In this document: positions 41,557 through 51,028 of the stretch, piece by piece
Position numbering within the stretch: position 1 is the stretch's first letter
Layout: every line of letters begins with the position of its first letter
Assembly: GCF_029639405.1 (NCBI RefSeq)
Contig: NZ_CP121274.1
Coordinates: forward strand, 1,798,001-1,862,000
Origin: Microbacterium proteolyticum
GTDB taxonomy: Bacteria > Actinomycetota > Actinomycetes > Actinomycetales > Microbacteriaceae
Reading direction: 5' to 3'
DNA: 64,000 bases
The notes under the pieces: generated by a model
Seen by the model: only the letters and a program-made list of their open reading frames with translations
Told to the model about the DNA's origin: nothing
Databases searched by the model: none
Made by a program: the position numbers and the translations under genes

Positions 41557-42542
41557 ATCGACTCCCGGAGGACCGGTGGGCAGGCCACGAGCTGGCGCGC
41601 ACCCGACGCGGGCGCCTCCAGTCCCAGGAGCGTGCGCACGCCGGCGGCGCCCAGCTCGTAGTGCGGCAGCGCGACCGTCGACAGCGGCGGACGCAGGTGC
41701 GCCGCGATGACGTCCTGGTTGTCGAAGCCCATCACCGCCACGTCGTCGGGGATGCGCAGGCCGCGGTCGCGGAGGCCGTCGTACAGGCCCATCGCGACGC
41801 GGTCGTTGTGGCAGAACACCGCCGTCGCTCCGGAGGCGACGACGGCTCCGGCGATGCCGTACCCGCCCTCCTGCTCGGGAGCCGCCTCGAAGATCAGGGA
41901 GTCCTCGCTCGCGACGCCGGCGTCCTCCAGGGCGGCGCGGTAGCCCGCGAGCCGTCCGTCCCTCGCGGGGGAGGGGGACGTGGTGTTCACGAAGGCGATC
42001 CGACGATGACCGGCCGAAAGGAGTTCCTCGGTGGCCGTCCGACCGCCCTGCACCTCGTCGGGGACGACCGCGGGGAACGCGTCGTCGGCGGCGAAGCAGT
42101 TCACCAGCACCGTGTCGGTGTGCTGGAGCGGCGGCGGCACGTCGATCTCGCGGTGGTACCAGGTGGAGTACAGGATGCCGCGCACCTGGTGCTCGAGCAT
42201 CATCGCGATCGCGTCGTTCTCGGCGGCGGCGTTGCCCTCGGTGTTGGCGACGAGCAGGACGAAGCCGTGACGCCACGCCTCGTCCTGGGCCCCGTGGATG
42301 ATCTGTCCGGCGAAGGGGGTGGTGGCGATGGCATCCGCCACCAGGCCGATGAAGCGCGAGTTGCCTTCGGACAGCGTCTTGGCGAGGGCGTTGGGCCGGT
42401 AGCCGAGCGCCTCGATCGCCTCGTGGACTCGGCGTCGGGCGTCTTCGCCGATGCGCGCGCCCGGCTTGTCGTTCACCACGTGCGACACGGTCGCCACCGA
42501 CACCCCGGCCGCCCGCGCCACGTCGCGCATCGTCGTGCTCAT
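41553..42542 (-). CDS. LacI-family repressor of the fructan ABC operon
   Basis: A 329-residue LacI-type regulator. The N-terminal helix-turn-helix is TMRDVARAAGVSVATVSHVV, then the hinge region GYRPNALAKTLSEG. The periplasmic-binding-like effector domain (about 60-329) includes STWYHREIDVPPPL and VMGFDNQDVIAAHLRPPLSTV. It is encoded within the operon, between permease and GH32 genes, overlapping both by a few bases, so it probably autoregulates. The likely sites are TAATCGGTTA (47307-47316) and a related site at 47349-47358. The ligand is presumably fructose or a fructo-oligosaccharide. Confidence 0.9.
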   Translation of the reverse strand: MSTTMRDVARAAGVSVATVSHVVNDKPGARIGEDARRRVHEAIEALGYRPNALAKTLSEGNSRFIGLVADAIATTPFAGQIIHGAQDEAWRHGFVLLVANTEGNAAAENDAIAMMLEHQVRGILYSTWYHREIDVPPPLQHTDTVLVNCFAADDAFPAVVPDEVQGGRTATEELLSAGHRRIAFVNTTSPSPARDGRLAGYRAALEDAGVASEDSLIFEAAPEQEGGYGIAGAVVASGATAVFCHNDRVAMGLYDGLRDRGLRIPDDVAVMGFDNQDVIAAHLRPPLSTVALPHYELGAAGVRTLLGLEAPASGARQLVACPPVLRESM

Positions 42543-43450
42543 CCCTTGGTGGCTCCGCTCTCCAGGCCGGCGATCATCGCCTTGTTCAGCACGAGGAACA
42601 CCAGCAGCAGTGGCGTCACCGTGACGCACACCGCGGCGAACGTCGCCGTCCAGTCGGTGTTGCCCATCGCTCCGATGTAGTTTTGCAGCCCCAGCGGGAT
42701 GGTCTTGAGTCCATCGGACAGAACGAACGTGTTCGCGAAGATGAAGTCGTTCCAGATGAAGATGCTGTTGACCAGGACGACCGTGATGATCGTGTTCACC
42801 GACAGCGGCGCCGTGATCTGCAGGAAGATCCGGTACGGGCCCGCGCCGTCCAGGGACGCGGCCTCGTACAGCTCCCGCGGGATGTACTCGTAGAACGACG
42901 AGAACAGGTAGATCCCCATCGGCAGCGAGAACGCCGCGAGCGGCAGGATCATCGAGAGGTGCGTGTCGAGCAGCCCGACCTGCGAGTAATCGATGAACAG
43001 CGGCACGAGCGCGATCTGCACGGGCACGATGATGCCGAGCAGGAACAGCGCCCGGACGAACCCGCTGAACCGGAAGCCGAGGACCTGCAGCGCGTACGCG
43101 GCCATCATGCCGGCCACGACGATCAGAAGGCTGGCGCCGAGGGTGACGATGAAGCTGTTGGCGATGTTCAGCGCCAGGTTCCCGGTCGCGAAGGCGCGGG
43201 CGTAGTTGTCGAGCGTCCACTCCGACGGCAGCGCGAAGGGATCTCCTCCGGCGAAATCCGACGCGGTGCGGAAGCTCGTGAGGAACAGCCACAGCAGCGG
43301 GTACACCTGCACCACGACGATGAGGATCACCGTCACCGTCAGGAGAGTCCGCTGCACGCGCACCCGCGGCGAGCGGTGCACGGCGCGCGGTTCCGGGGCG
43401 TCGGACGGGGGGACGGATGCCACCGGGGGCGGGGCGAGAGTCGTGCTCAT
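42539..43450 (-). CDS. ABC sugar transporter permease, MalG type
   Basis: A 303-residue inner-membrane permease with six predicted helices. The cytoplasmic EAA loop is EAASLDGAGPYRIFLQITAPL, which docks the ATPase. The first helix is near residues 35-58. It pairs with the permease encoded just upstream, whose stop overlaps its ATG. No ATP-binding subunit gene lies in the window, so a shared MsiK-type ATPase elsewhere is probable. Confidence 0.93.
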   Translation of the reverse strand: MSTTLAPPPVASVPPSDAPEPRAVHRSPRVRVQRTLLTVTVILIVVVQVYPLLWLFLTSFRTASDFAGGDPFALPSEWTLDNYARAFATGNLALNIANSFIVTLGASLLIVVAGMMAAYALQVLGFRFSGFVRALFLLGIIVPVQIALVPLFIDYSQVGLLDTHLSMILPLAAFSLPMGIYLFSSFYEYIPRELYEAASLDGAGPYRIFLQITAPLSVNTIITVVLVNSIFIWNDFIFANTFVLSDGLKTIPLGLQNYIGAMGNTDWTATFAAVCVTVTPLLLVFLVLNKAMIAGLESGATKG

Positions 43451-44412
43451 CACGCGTCCTTTCGACGCAGCAGCAGGAAGATGAGTCCCACCGCGACGAG
43501 GCACTCGACCACGATGAAGACCGAGATGGCACTGGCGTAGCCGTAGTCGGTGTGGACGAACGCCGTCTTGTACATGTAGGTGGTCAGCAGCTCCGACGCC
43601 TGACCCGGTCCGCCGTTGGTCAGCAGGTACGGGATGTCGAAGCCGCGCAGCGCGAAGGTCGTGGCCATCACGGTCGTGGTGATCCAGACGGGACGGATGT
43701 AGGGGAAGCGGATCCGCCAGAAGGTCTGCCACCAGGAGGCGCCGTCCAGGCGCGCGGCCTCCTCGAGCTCCTTGGGCACCGCGATGAGCGCCGCGTAGAT
43801 GATGAGCATGTAGAGACCGGTGAAGCGCCACCCCTCGGGGATGGACACCGCCGCCAGCACCGTCTGCACGTTGGAGAGCCAGGCCGTCTGGAGGCCGTCG
43901 AGTCCCACCCACGCCAGCAGCTGGTTGAGCAGACCCACGGGCTCGAGCGAGTAGATGCGGACGAAGAGGAACGCGATCGCCACGGTGGAGATGACCGCCG
44001 GCAGCAGGTACAGCGTCTTGACCAGTTCGCGGGCCCGGGGGAGGGCGGTGAGGAGCCCCGCCACCGCCAGGGCGCCCCCGAGCTGGAGGACCAGGCAGAT
44101 GGCGAGATACCCGAGCGCGTTGCCGAAGGCCGTCCAGAACACGTCGTCGCGCGTGAACATCTTCACGTAGTTGTCCAGGCCCACGAACGCGAGGTCGGTG
44201 ATGCCGTCCCACGAGAACAGGCTCAGCACGAGCGACTGCACGATGGGGAGGAGGACCGCGGCGCCGTAGAGCAGCAGCGGGGGCACGAGGAAGACGGCGA
44301 CGGCCAGGCCCGAGCGCCGCGGCAGCATCGACGTGCGCATCGGCGCCCGACGCCGGGCGGGCGAGCCGGCCCCGGTGACCCGGGGCCGGCTCGGTGCGAG
44401 GGTGTCAGCCAC
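43450..44412 (-). CDS. ABC sugar transporter permease, MalF type
   Basis: A 320-residue permease with six helices (first at about residues 33-58). The EAA loop reads EEAARLDGASWWQTFWRIRFPYI. Features such as LSLFSWDGITDLAFVGLDNY at the N-terminus are typical of sugar MalF-type subunits. It lies between binding protein and MalG-type permease; the GTG start overlaps the binding-protein stop by eight bases. Confidence 0.93.
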   Translation of the reverse strand: MADTLAPSRPRVTGAGSPARRRAPMRTSMLPRRSGLAVAVFLVPPLLLYGAAVLLPIVQSLVLSLFSWDGITDLAFVGLDNYVKMFTRDDVFWTAFGNALGYLAICLVLQLGGALAVAGLLTALPRARELVKTLYLLPAVISTVAIAFLFVRIYSLEPVGLLNQLLAWVGLDGLQTAWLSNVQTVLAAVSIPEGWRFTGLYMLIIYAALIAVPKELEEAARLDGASWWQTFWRIRFPYIRPVWITTTVMATTFALRGFDIPYLLTNGGPGQASELLTTYMYKTAFVHTDYGYASAISVFIVVECLVAVGLIFLLLRRKDA

Positions 44413-45742
44413 CGACGTTCTCCGTCAGAGCCGCGTCCATCGTGCTGACGAACTCGTCGGGCGTGATGTCGCCCTGCACCAGGAGGGTCAGCTCCTGCTG
44501 CAGACGGGTGTTCGTGGCGGGGTCGAGCTGGGTGTCCCAGGGCATCGCGATCTTCGGGCCCACGTCACCGGCCTGCTCGATCGCCCGCGAGTACAGCGGG
44601 GTCGCGTTCGCGGGGATGGTCGTCTCCACGCCCGTGGTCGGCGAGAGGGCGCCCGAGGCGGCGACCTCGGCGGGGTAGCGCTCGAGGGCGAACCGCAGGA
44701 AGTCGCGCACGAGCGGGTCGTACGTGGCGGAGTTGACGGCCATGCCGATGCCGGACGGCGTCACGTACTCGTTGTCGGCGGTCACGGCTCCGGAGATCGT
44801 CGGGAGCGTGAAGTAGTCGACGCTGTCGCGCACGCCCGCGTCGAGCTTGTCGGTGGCGAGGTTCGCCAGCTCCCACGTGCCGATGTTGTACACCGCCGCC
44901 TTGCCGGAGGTGAACTGCGCCTGGGCGTCGGCGTACCCCGTGGCGGAGAAGCCCTCCTGGAAGCAGCCGGCCTGTCCGAGCCCGTACAGCCAGTCGGCGG
45001 CGGCGCGTCCGGGAGCGTCCGAGAACTTCGCCTCGCCGGTCTTCAGCTTCTGCACGTACTCGGGGCCCGCCTGGCGGAACGGGTAGTAGGCCATGTACCG
45101 CTCGAGCGGCCAGCCGTCGGCACCGTCCAGGGCGATCGGCGTGATGCCCTTGGCTCGGAGCGCCGTGCACATCGGGGCGAAGTCGTCGAGCGTCGCGGGG
45201 ATGGGCACCCCGGCCTGCGCGAGCAGGTCCTTGTTGTACCAGAAGAACTCCAGCTGGAACTCGAACGGCACCATGTACAGCGAGCCGTCGTCGAAGCGCT
45301 GGTAGGTCAGGGCGACGTCGCGGTACTCGTCGGACAGGCCGAGGTCCTTCAGCAGCAGGTCGACGTCGACCATGCGGCCCTGCTGAGCGAGCTTCTGCGC
45401 GAAGGGCGTGGCATCCGTGTCGAAGAGCTCGGGCAGCTTGTTGGCGGCGGCCAGGGTCTCGTACTTCTGGATGTAGCTGGGGCGATCGGGCGTCGTGATG
45501 AGGTTCAGCGAGAAGCCGGGGTGGTCGGCGGCGTACTCGTCGGCGATCTTCTGCATCGCGGTGATCACGCCGCCGTCGGCCGGACGCGACAGCAGCCACG
45601 AGATCTCGCGGGGCTTGATCTCGCCCTCGGGGTTGACGTCGGTCGGGTCGCCGGCGGAGCCGGTCGCGCCGCATCCGGACAGGACGAGCGCGGTCGCGGC
45701 GGTCAGGGCGACCCAGGATGCCGCTCGGGTGAGGTGGACCAT
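44405..45742 (-). CDS. ABC sugar-binding lipoprotein for fructo-oligosaccharides (inferred)
   Basis: A 445-residue extracellular solute-binding lipoprotein with lipobox VLSGC (Cys about residue 24). The fold follows family 1 sugar-binding proteins: MQKIADEYAADHPGF, YIQKYETLAAANKLPELFDT, FFWYNKDLLAQAGV and GKAAVYNIGTWELANL. Start ATG 45742 has GGAG at good spacing; an ATG four codons earlier overlaps that site. The specificity is inferred from the flanking GH32 genes. Confidence 0.92.
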   Translation of the reverse strand: MVHLTRAASWVALTAATALVLSGCGATGSAGDPTDVNPEGEIKPREISWLLSRPADGGVITAMQKIADEYAADHPGFSLNLITTPDRPSYIQKYETLAAANKLPELFDTDATPFAQKLAQQGRMVDVDLLLKDLGLSDEYRDVALTYQRFDDGSLYMVPFEFQLEFFWYNKDLLAQAGVPIPATLDDFAPMCTALRAKGITPIALDGADGWPLERYMAYYPFRQAGPEYVQKLKTGEAKFSDAPGRAAADWLYGLGQAGCFQEGFSATGYADAQAQFTSGKAAVYNIGTWELANLATDKLDAGVRDSVDYFTLPTISGAVTADNEYVTPSGIGMAVNSATYDPLVRDFLRFALERYPAEVAASGALSPTTGVETTIPANATPLYSRAIEQAGDVGPKIAMPWDTQLDPATNTRLQQELTLLVQGDITPDEFVSTMDAALTENVGG

Positions 45743-45791
45743 GTGAATCTCCATTGATGTGGTGGTGCGGGTAGGGGTGAGGTGGTGCGGG

Positions 45792-47258
45792 TCAGGACGA
45801 GACGAGGGCGTCGTCGAGCGACGCGGCCGGGACGGCGGTAGTGGAGGGGCCGGTGATCTCCAGCGAGAGCACCGTCGCGGTGCCCTCGCCGACGAAGGCG
45901 CCGACGCGACCGTCGGTCCGGTCGTAGAGGCGCGTGCTGAGGGTCACCGAACCGTCCACTGTGGCGACGCACAGATCGCCGTCGACGACGACCTCGAGCC
46001 GGTGCGGTCCCGGAGCGAGCGTCACCGGACGCTCGAGCTCGATGACGTGGGGGACGTCCCCCGAGATCTGCCACTGCTCGCCGCCCGTCCGGCGGCGGGG
46101 CCAGCGGTCGAACACCAGACGGTTCCGTCGTGGCTCGAGGCGCAGGACGTAGGCCTCGTCGCCGTCCGCGCTCGCCCGGAGCAGGAGGCCGCATTCCGTC
46201 GTCCCGGGGGCGATGTCGAAGACGGCGTCCACGCGGAAGGCGGCGGGGAGGTCGGTCGGGAGGACGAGGTCGGCGTAGCCGTCGGGGGCCGACAGGACCG
46301 TTCCGGATGCCGCCGAGTCGAGGCGCTCGCCGAAGCCCGCGGAGAGCTCCAGGGGCGGATGGAAGCGCAGCGAGCCGTCGGCGTTCTGCTCCGCCTCCAG
46401 GACCGAGAGCGTCCCCGCCCACTGCCATGCGCCGTCGTCACGACCGCCCTCGCGGGAGGAGATCCAGCCGAAGAAGAACCGGCGCCCGTCGCGGGCGGCG
46501 GATTTCGCGGCGTAGTAGGCGCGTCCGTCGATCGTGTCGTTCTCGGGCACCTGCCACGGCCCGTGGAGGCTGCGCGAGACGCGGTAGCGCGTGGTGAAGG
46601 ACTCGCTGAACTCGGAGTACACGAGATACCACCACCCGTTCCACTCGAAGACCTCGGGGCATTCGTGGGCGATGTAGCGGCGCGGGTCCCAGAAGGGCTC
46701 GGCGGCCTCCCACGTGCGGAGGTCGTGCGAGACGCACTGCGCGATCACCCCGCGTCGCCGCTCGGGGCCGTCGGCGTGACGGGCGGTGACGAGCATGCGC
46801 CACACGCCGGCCTCGTCGTCGCGGAAGACGAAGGGATCGCGCCAGTCGGCGGTCTCGTATCCCGGGGTCGCGCCGAAGGTGTCGTCGGGGTGGCGGACCC
46901 ACGTGCGCATCCCGTCGTCGCTGGTGGCGTGCAGGACGACCTGGAGCGGGAGGCCGTCCGCACCGATCCGTTCGGGGTTCTGCCCGGTGTAGAAGACGTG
47001 GTGGATGCCGCCGTCCACGACGACGCTGCCGGTGTAGACGTTGAAGTCCGCGGCATCCGGCCCTCCCGAGGGGAGCGCGGGACCGGTCTCGACGAACGTG
47101 ACGAGGTCATCGGTGACGACGCGGTGCCACGGCATCCCGATTCTGGGGACCTGCCGCGATTCGTGCAGGTAGAAGAGGTGGAACCGGCCGTCCTCCTCCC
47201 ACGGGATGACGTCGCCGACCCAGGCGTTCGGCGGTCGGAAGAACCCTCGCTGGTCCAT
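45792..47258 (-). CDS. Divergent GH32 family enzyme, first gene of the fructan operon
   Basis: A 488-residue cytosolic GH32-fold enzyme of a divergent clade. The nucleophile motif is NAWVGDVIPW (D16) instead of WMNDPNG; the other sites are recognisable as NVYTGSVVV, DWRDPFVF and AHECPEVFEW. The C-terminal sandwich starts near residue 330. Cleavage specificity, and whether it hydrolyses or transfers, cannot be told. GAGGAG precedes the ATG. A strong promoter with flanking LacI-type sites lies directly upstream, and SBP, permeases, LacI and two more GH32 genes follow in the same direction. Confidence 0.85.
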   Translation of the reverse strand: MDQRGFFRPPNAWVGDVIPWEEDGRFHLFYLHESRQVPRIGMPWHRVVTDDLVTFVETGPALPSGGPDAADFNVYTGSVVVDGGIHHVFYTGQNPERIGADGLPLQVVLHATSDDGMRTWVRHPDDTFGATPGYETADWRDPFVFRDDEAGVWRMLVTARHADGPERRRGVIAQCVSHDLRTWEAAEPFWDPRRYIAHECPEVFEWNGWWYLVYSEFSESFTTRYRVSRSLHGPWQVPENDTIDGRAYYAAKSAARDGRRFFFGWISSREGGRDDGAWQWAGTLSVLEAEQNADGSLRFHPPLELSAGFGERLDSAASGTVLSAPDGYADLVLPTDLPAAFRVDAVFDIAPGTTECGLLLRASADGDEAYVLRLEPRRNRLVFDRWPRRRTGGEQWQISGDVPHVIELERPVTLAPGPHRLEVVVDGDLCVATVDGSVTLSTRLYDRTDGRVGAFVGEGTATVLSLEITGPSTTAVPAASLDDALVSS

Positions 47259-47306
47259 TCGGATGACTCCTCATCGAGACGATGTCGCCGATGAACCGGG
47301 GCTGGT

Positions 47307-47358
47307 TAATCGGTTACGCAGAACGTAGCAACGCCTCGCGAGGTTGGTCAAGCGGTTA
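47307..47358 (-). promoter_or_regulatory. LacI-type operators flanking the fructan operon promoter
   Basis: On the minus strand the promoter is TTGACC (47346-47351), 18 bases, TACGTT (47322-47327). TAATCGGTTA (47307-47316), a TAAnCGnTTA pseudo-palindrome typical of LacI sites, covers the expected start point. A related CAAGCGGTTA (47349-47358) overlaps the -35. The two sites are 42 bp apart, about four helical turns, and GGTTAATC recurs 50 bp apart. Confidence 0.7.
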
Positions 47359-47359
47359 A

Positions 47360-49249
47360 TCAGATGTTTTCTGGCGAACCGACCGGGCCCAGAACGGGTG
47401 TACCCGCGACGACCCGGGTCTCCCCGTCGATCGGTGCGAAGGTGCGCGCCCCGGCCTCCGTGACGATGGTGAGCACCACCGGGTCCAGCTCCGCCGCCAC
47501 GATCGCATCGAGATCCGCGCGGGCGAGCGGATCTCCCGCGGCCACCCGGTCGCCGGCGCGGACGAGCGGACGGAACCCGTCGCCATTCAGGCGCACGGTG
47601 TCGATGCCGATGTGGACGAGGACCTCGGTCCCGCCGTCGGTCGTGATGCCGTACGCGTGCGCGGTCGCCGCGACGGCGCTGACCGTGCCCGCCACGGGCG
47701 CGGTGATCAGTCCGCTCTCGGGCGCCACCGCCGCCGTGGGTCCGAGCGCGCTCGCGGCGAACGCCTGATCGGCGAGGGACTCCACCGCGACGCGCCGGCC
47801 GGCCACGGGGGAGAGGATCGCGGTCTCGTCGCCGCTCCGGCGGGGATCCTCACCGTCGATCGGGCGCCCCCGTCGCCTCCGCCATCGCGCCCAGGCCAGC
47901 GTGCCGCCGAACGAGAGCAGCATCGACACCGCCAGACAGGCCAGGAACGGCCCGACGCTCCCGGGGGCGATCGAGGCGAACCCGAGGAGCCCGGCGGCGC
48001 CGAGCGTCACCGCCTCGACCCGCCACGCGGCCAGGAGCGCCGCCGAGACCGCGGTCGCGCCGACGGCGATCAGGAACGGGACGCGCAGCCGGAGCGTCAC
48101 GCCGAACATCGCCGGCTCGGCGATTCCGAGGGCGGCGGGGGCGGTCGCCGTGGCCGCGAGAGCGCGCAGGCGCGTCCCCCTCCGTGCGCAGAGCCAGACC
48201 GCGAGCGACGCGGCGGCCTGGGCCACGTTCGCCGCCGCGGCGATCGGGAAGATGAACGATCCCCCCGTGGACAGCAGACCCAGCTCGATCGCGATGAGTC
48301 CCTGGTGCAGCCCCGTCACCACCAGCGGTGAGTACACCGCGCCCACGAGCGCGCCCCCGAGCACGCCGGCGCCGGTGTAGAGCCATTCCATCCCCTGCGC
48401 GGCCGCATCTCCGAGGAAGCGCAGGGCCGGGCCCAGGACCAGGAAGGCGAGCAGGCCCGTGGTGAGCAGGGTGAGCAGCGGCACCAGGAGCAGACGCGCC
48501 GATCCGCTCGTGCGCCGCGCGAAGAACCGCTCGAGGCGGGCCAGAACGAAGCAGATCGCGATGATGGGCACGACGGTGCCCTGGTAGTCGATGGCCAGCA
48601 CGTCCACGCCGGCGATCACCCACCCCGTCTCGGGCGTGAGATGGATCGCCGGCAGGGCGCTGTCGGCGGTGAGGCCGGGGGCGGCGACGAGGGCGGCCCC
48701 CATCGCGGCGCCCAGGTACGGACTGCCGCCGAAGCGGCCGGCCGCGGAGAATCCGAGGAGGACGGGAAGCAGCGCGAACACCGCGGCTCCGACGAGTCCC
48801 ACGAGGGCCACGGGGCCGCGCAGCCACGTCAGGGTGTCGATGACGGCCGTGTCGCCGAACACCCCGGGACCCGCGAGCACGTTGTGCAGCGCCGTGAGCA
48901 GGCCCCCCGCGACGAAGGCCGGGAGCAGCGGGGTGAACACGTCGACCAGGACGCCGACGGTTCGCGCGGACAGACGGCCTCGGTGTGCGGGAGCCGTCGC
49001 CGATCCGGCTCCGCGACGCACGGCGCCGCTGACGGCCTCCACCCGCCCCGGCCCGACGACGATCTGCACGCGATCGCCGACCACCTGCGCGGCGAGCACG
49101 CCGGGGATCCGGGCGAGGGCTGTGACATCCACGCGAGCGGACTCGGCCGGATCCACCCGCACCCGCGTCGCGCAGTGCGTGACCCCGCGGACGTTCCCGG
49201 CGCCGCCGAGGGCGGCCAGGATGGCGTCCGCCATCGTCGTGGCATCCAT
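47360..49249 (-). CDS. PTS EIIBCA, sucrose/beta-glucoside family
   Basis: A 629-residue phosphotransferase permease with three fused domains. IIB (about residues 1-80) carries the phospho-Cys in GVTHCATRVRV; membrane domain IIC (about 100-455) has around ten helices; IIA (about 490-625) holds the phospho-His in VLVHIGIDTVRLNGDG. This order is that of the sucrose/trehalose/beta-glucoside group; next to levansucrase a role in sucrose uptake is attractive but unproven. Start ATG 49249 was chosen; a GTG two codons earlier has GAGGGG at better spacing and is a real alternative. A TAGCCT box lies at 49293-49298. Confidence 0.9.
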   Translation of the reverse strand: MDATTMADAILAALGGAGNVRGVTHCATRVRVDPAESARVDVTALARIPGVLAAQVVGDRVQIVVGPGRVEAVSGAVRRGAGSATAPAHRGRLSARTVGVLVDVFTPLLPAFVAGGLLTALHNVLAGPGVFGDTAVIDTLTWLRGPVALVGLVGAAVFALLPVLLGFSAAGRFGGSPYLGAAMGAALVAAPGLTADSALPAIHLTPETGWVIAGVDVLAIDYQGTVVPIIAICFVLARLERFFARRTSGSARLLLVPLLTLLTTGLLAFLVLGPALRFLGDAAAQGMEWLYTGAGVLGGALVGAVYSPLVVTGLHQGLIAIELGLLSTGGSFIFPIAAAANVAQAAASLAVWLCARRGTRLRALAATATAPAALGIAEPAMFGVTLRLRVPFLIAVGATAVSAALLAAWRVEAVTLGAAGLLGFASIAPGSVGPFLACLAVSMLLSFGGTLAWARWRRRRGRPIDGEDPRRSGDETAILSPVAGRRVAVESLADQAFAASALGPTAAVAPESGLITAPVAGTVSAVAATAHAYGITTDGGTEVLVHIGIDTVRLNGDGFRPLVRAGDRVAAGDPLARADLDAIVAAELDPVVLTIVTEAGARTFAPIDGETRVVAGTPVLGPVGSPENI

Positions 49250-49292
49250 CGGCACCCGGACCCCTCGCACCCCCCTCGGGGTGGTGCCGTCC

Positions 49293-49298
49293 AGGCTA
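49293..49298 (-). promoter_or_regulatory. -10 box of the PTS gene
   Basis: TAGCCT on the minus strand, about 44 bases before the ATG at 49249. No clear -35. Confidence 0.4.
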
Positions 49299-49317
49299 CG
49301 CGGTCACGGCGGAACAG

Positions 49318-49348
49318 GAACGGGGCCCCGCATCGCGGGGCCCCGTTC
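49318..49348 (-). terminator. Terminator of the levansucrase gene
   Basis: A 13-bp perfect stem (GAACGGGGCCCCG against CGGGGCCCCGTTC) with a five-base loop, 23 bases past the levansucrase stop. Confidence 0.8.
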
Positions 49349-49371
49349 GGGAGGGAGGGAGAGAGGGCGCG

Positions 49372-50979
49372 TCAGCCGATCGGGCGCGCGTCCGCCGCTG
49401 CGTCGATGTCGTGCGCGTACCCCGCGGGGATGTCGGCCCACCCGCCGAGACCGTTCGTGCCGTACGAACGGTCGACGGTCACGGCGTCACCCGCGATGTC
49501 GACGCGGACGGTCGGGGCGAGGGTCCCCCCGCGCACGAAGTCGTCACTGGTGCCGATCGTGTCGATGAACGACTGCACGAGACCGTCGGGCATCACGTAG
49601 TGCGAGTACGCCTGGAACTGTCCCGGGTGCTGGTCGGGGTGCGGAGCGAAGGGGGTTCCGACCGGGAAGTTCAGGTTGGAGGGGCTGCCGAGGGCCAGTC
49701 CCGAACCGCGGTTCACCGGCTGGAAGTCGCTCCGGATGCCGTCGCCGACGAAGCCGTAGACGCCCTCGGGGCCGTCGATGCCCGCCGCATACGTGCCGCG
49801 GTGGGTGATCGTGAAGAGGTAGTACTTGCCGTCCTTGATGTAGATCTGCGGACGCTCGGTCTGGTCGTTCACGCAGTTGGCCGAGAGGATCGGCGGCAGG
49901 AACCGCCACTCGGTCGACGCCGCGTTCTCGGCCACGGCGAGCCCGACGTTCGCCATCTGGAAGTGCGCGCCCTGATCCATCGCCTGATCGGCGGTCTCCG
50001 CGAACGGGTCACCGGGCGCGTAGCCCATGTCGTCCTCCGTGCACGCGCGCTCGCCGCGGGCGAAGGCGGAGTTGCCCTCGAAGACCATGTACGTCTTGCC
50101 GGGGTGGGCGGGGTCTTCGAAGGTGAAGGGGTCGCGGAAGTTGAAGAACTCGTTCTGCGCGCCGGTCTGGTAGTACTCGCCGTCGGCCTGCAGCATGTCG
50201 TGCTGGTCGCGGAAGCCCGTCATCCACACGCCGTTCTCATCGGCGAAGAGACGCCCTTCGCTCTGGACGATGCGCGGGTCGTAGGGCTTGCGGTTGGAGC
50301 CGTCCTCGTTGCGGTAGAACGCCACGGCCGTGTAGAAGATGCGGAGCTTGTTGCCGTCGAAGATGCGCGTCGAACCCGACCACTCGGTCTGGTGGCTGAA
50401 CGACTGGTCGTCGAAGATCGCGCCGGATGCGCCGTCGGGGAACACCAGGCCGCCGTAGGTCCATCCGCCGTCGGCCGGCCGCTCGGCGACGTCGGCCTTG
50501 CGGAAGAAGTAGCCGAGCTTGGCGTAGGTGTGCCGGTCGTCGAACCCGAGCTTGCGGTCGGCGACGAGGGAGAACACGACCTCCCAGCCCTTGAAGCTGG
50601 GCTGTGCGGAGGTGCCGTCGGTGAGCGTCCAGCTGTCCCAGACCCACACCTCCTCGTTGCTCATGTCGGGGAAGTCCTGGGGCACCGTCGGCATCGTGTA
50701 CTCCTCGGGCAACGAGTTCTCCCGCGACGGCGCGGCGGGATCGCTCATGGCCTTGAGCTGACGTGCGTCGGCCCGGGTCCACTTGGCGGTGAAGTCGTCC
50801 TCGGGGTCGAAGGCCTTCTGGGTGTGCTCGGTCGGCGCCGGGAAGCCCGGTACAGCTTCGGGCGCGTTCTGCGCCTGCGCGGGGGCGCCGGCCGCCAGGG
50901 CCGCCGTCGTGGCGATCACGGCGGCGATCGCCGCGAGCCGGATGCGCGTACGCCCCGCTCGGTTCTGCGTGGTGGTCAC
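49372..50979 (-). CDS. Secreted GH68 levansucrase
   Basis: A 535-residue extracellular fructosyltransferase that converts sucrose to levan or fructo-oligosaccharides plus glucose. The signal peptide ends near residue 36 (APAQA|QN). GH68 motifs: nucleophile VWDSW (D115), GSTRIF, transition-state stabiliser FNFRDPFTF and acid/base Glu in NDQTERPQIY. Length fits the family with no extra anchor, so it is released or wall-associated. The GTG start has only a weak ribosome site. Its sigma-70-like promoter overlaps a LacI-type palindrome. Confidence 0.95.
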   Translation of the reverse strand: MTTTQNRAGRTRIRLAAIAAVIATTAALAAGAPAQAQNAPEAVPGFPAPTEHTQKAFDPEDDFTAKWTRADARQLKAMSDPAAPSRENSLPEEYTMPTVPQDFPDMSNEEVWVWDSWTLTDGTSAQPSFKGWEVVFSLVADRKLGFDDRHTYAKLGYFFRKADVAERPADGGWTYGGLVFPDGASGAIFDDQSFSHQTEWSGSTRIFDGNKLRIFYTAVAFYRNEDGSNRKPYDPRIVQSEGRLFADENGVWMTGFRDQHDMLQADGEYYQTGAQNEFFNFRDPFTFEDPAHPGKTYMVFEGNSAFARGERACTEDDMGYAPGDPFAETADQAMDQGAHFQMANVGLAVAENAASTEWRFLPPILSANCVNDQTERPQIYIKDGKYYLFTITHRGTYAAGIDGPEGVYGFVGDGIRSDFQPVNRGSGLALGSPSNLNFPVGTPFAPHPDQHPGQFQAYSHYVMPDGLVQSFIDTIGTSDDFVRGGTLAPTVRVDIAGDAVTVDRSYGTNGLGGWADIPAGYAHDIDAAADARPIG

Positions 50980-51028
50980 GTCGTTCTGCTTTCTGCTTCG
51001 CGTGACGTGGATCCTGCTCCTCGCGGTC

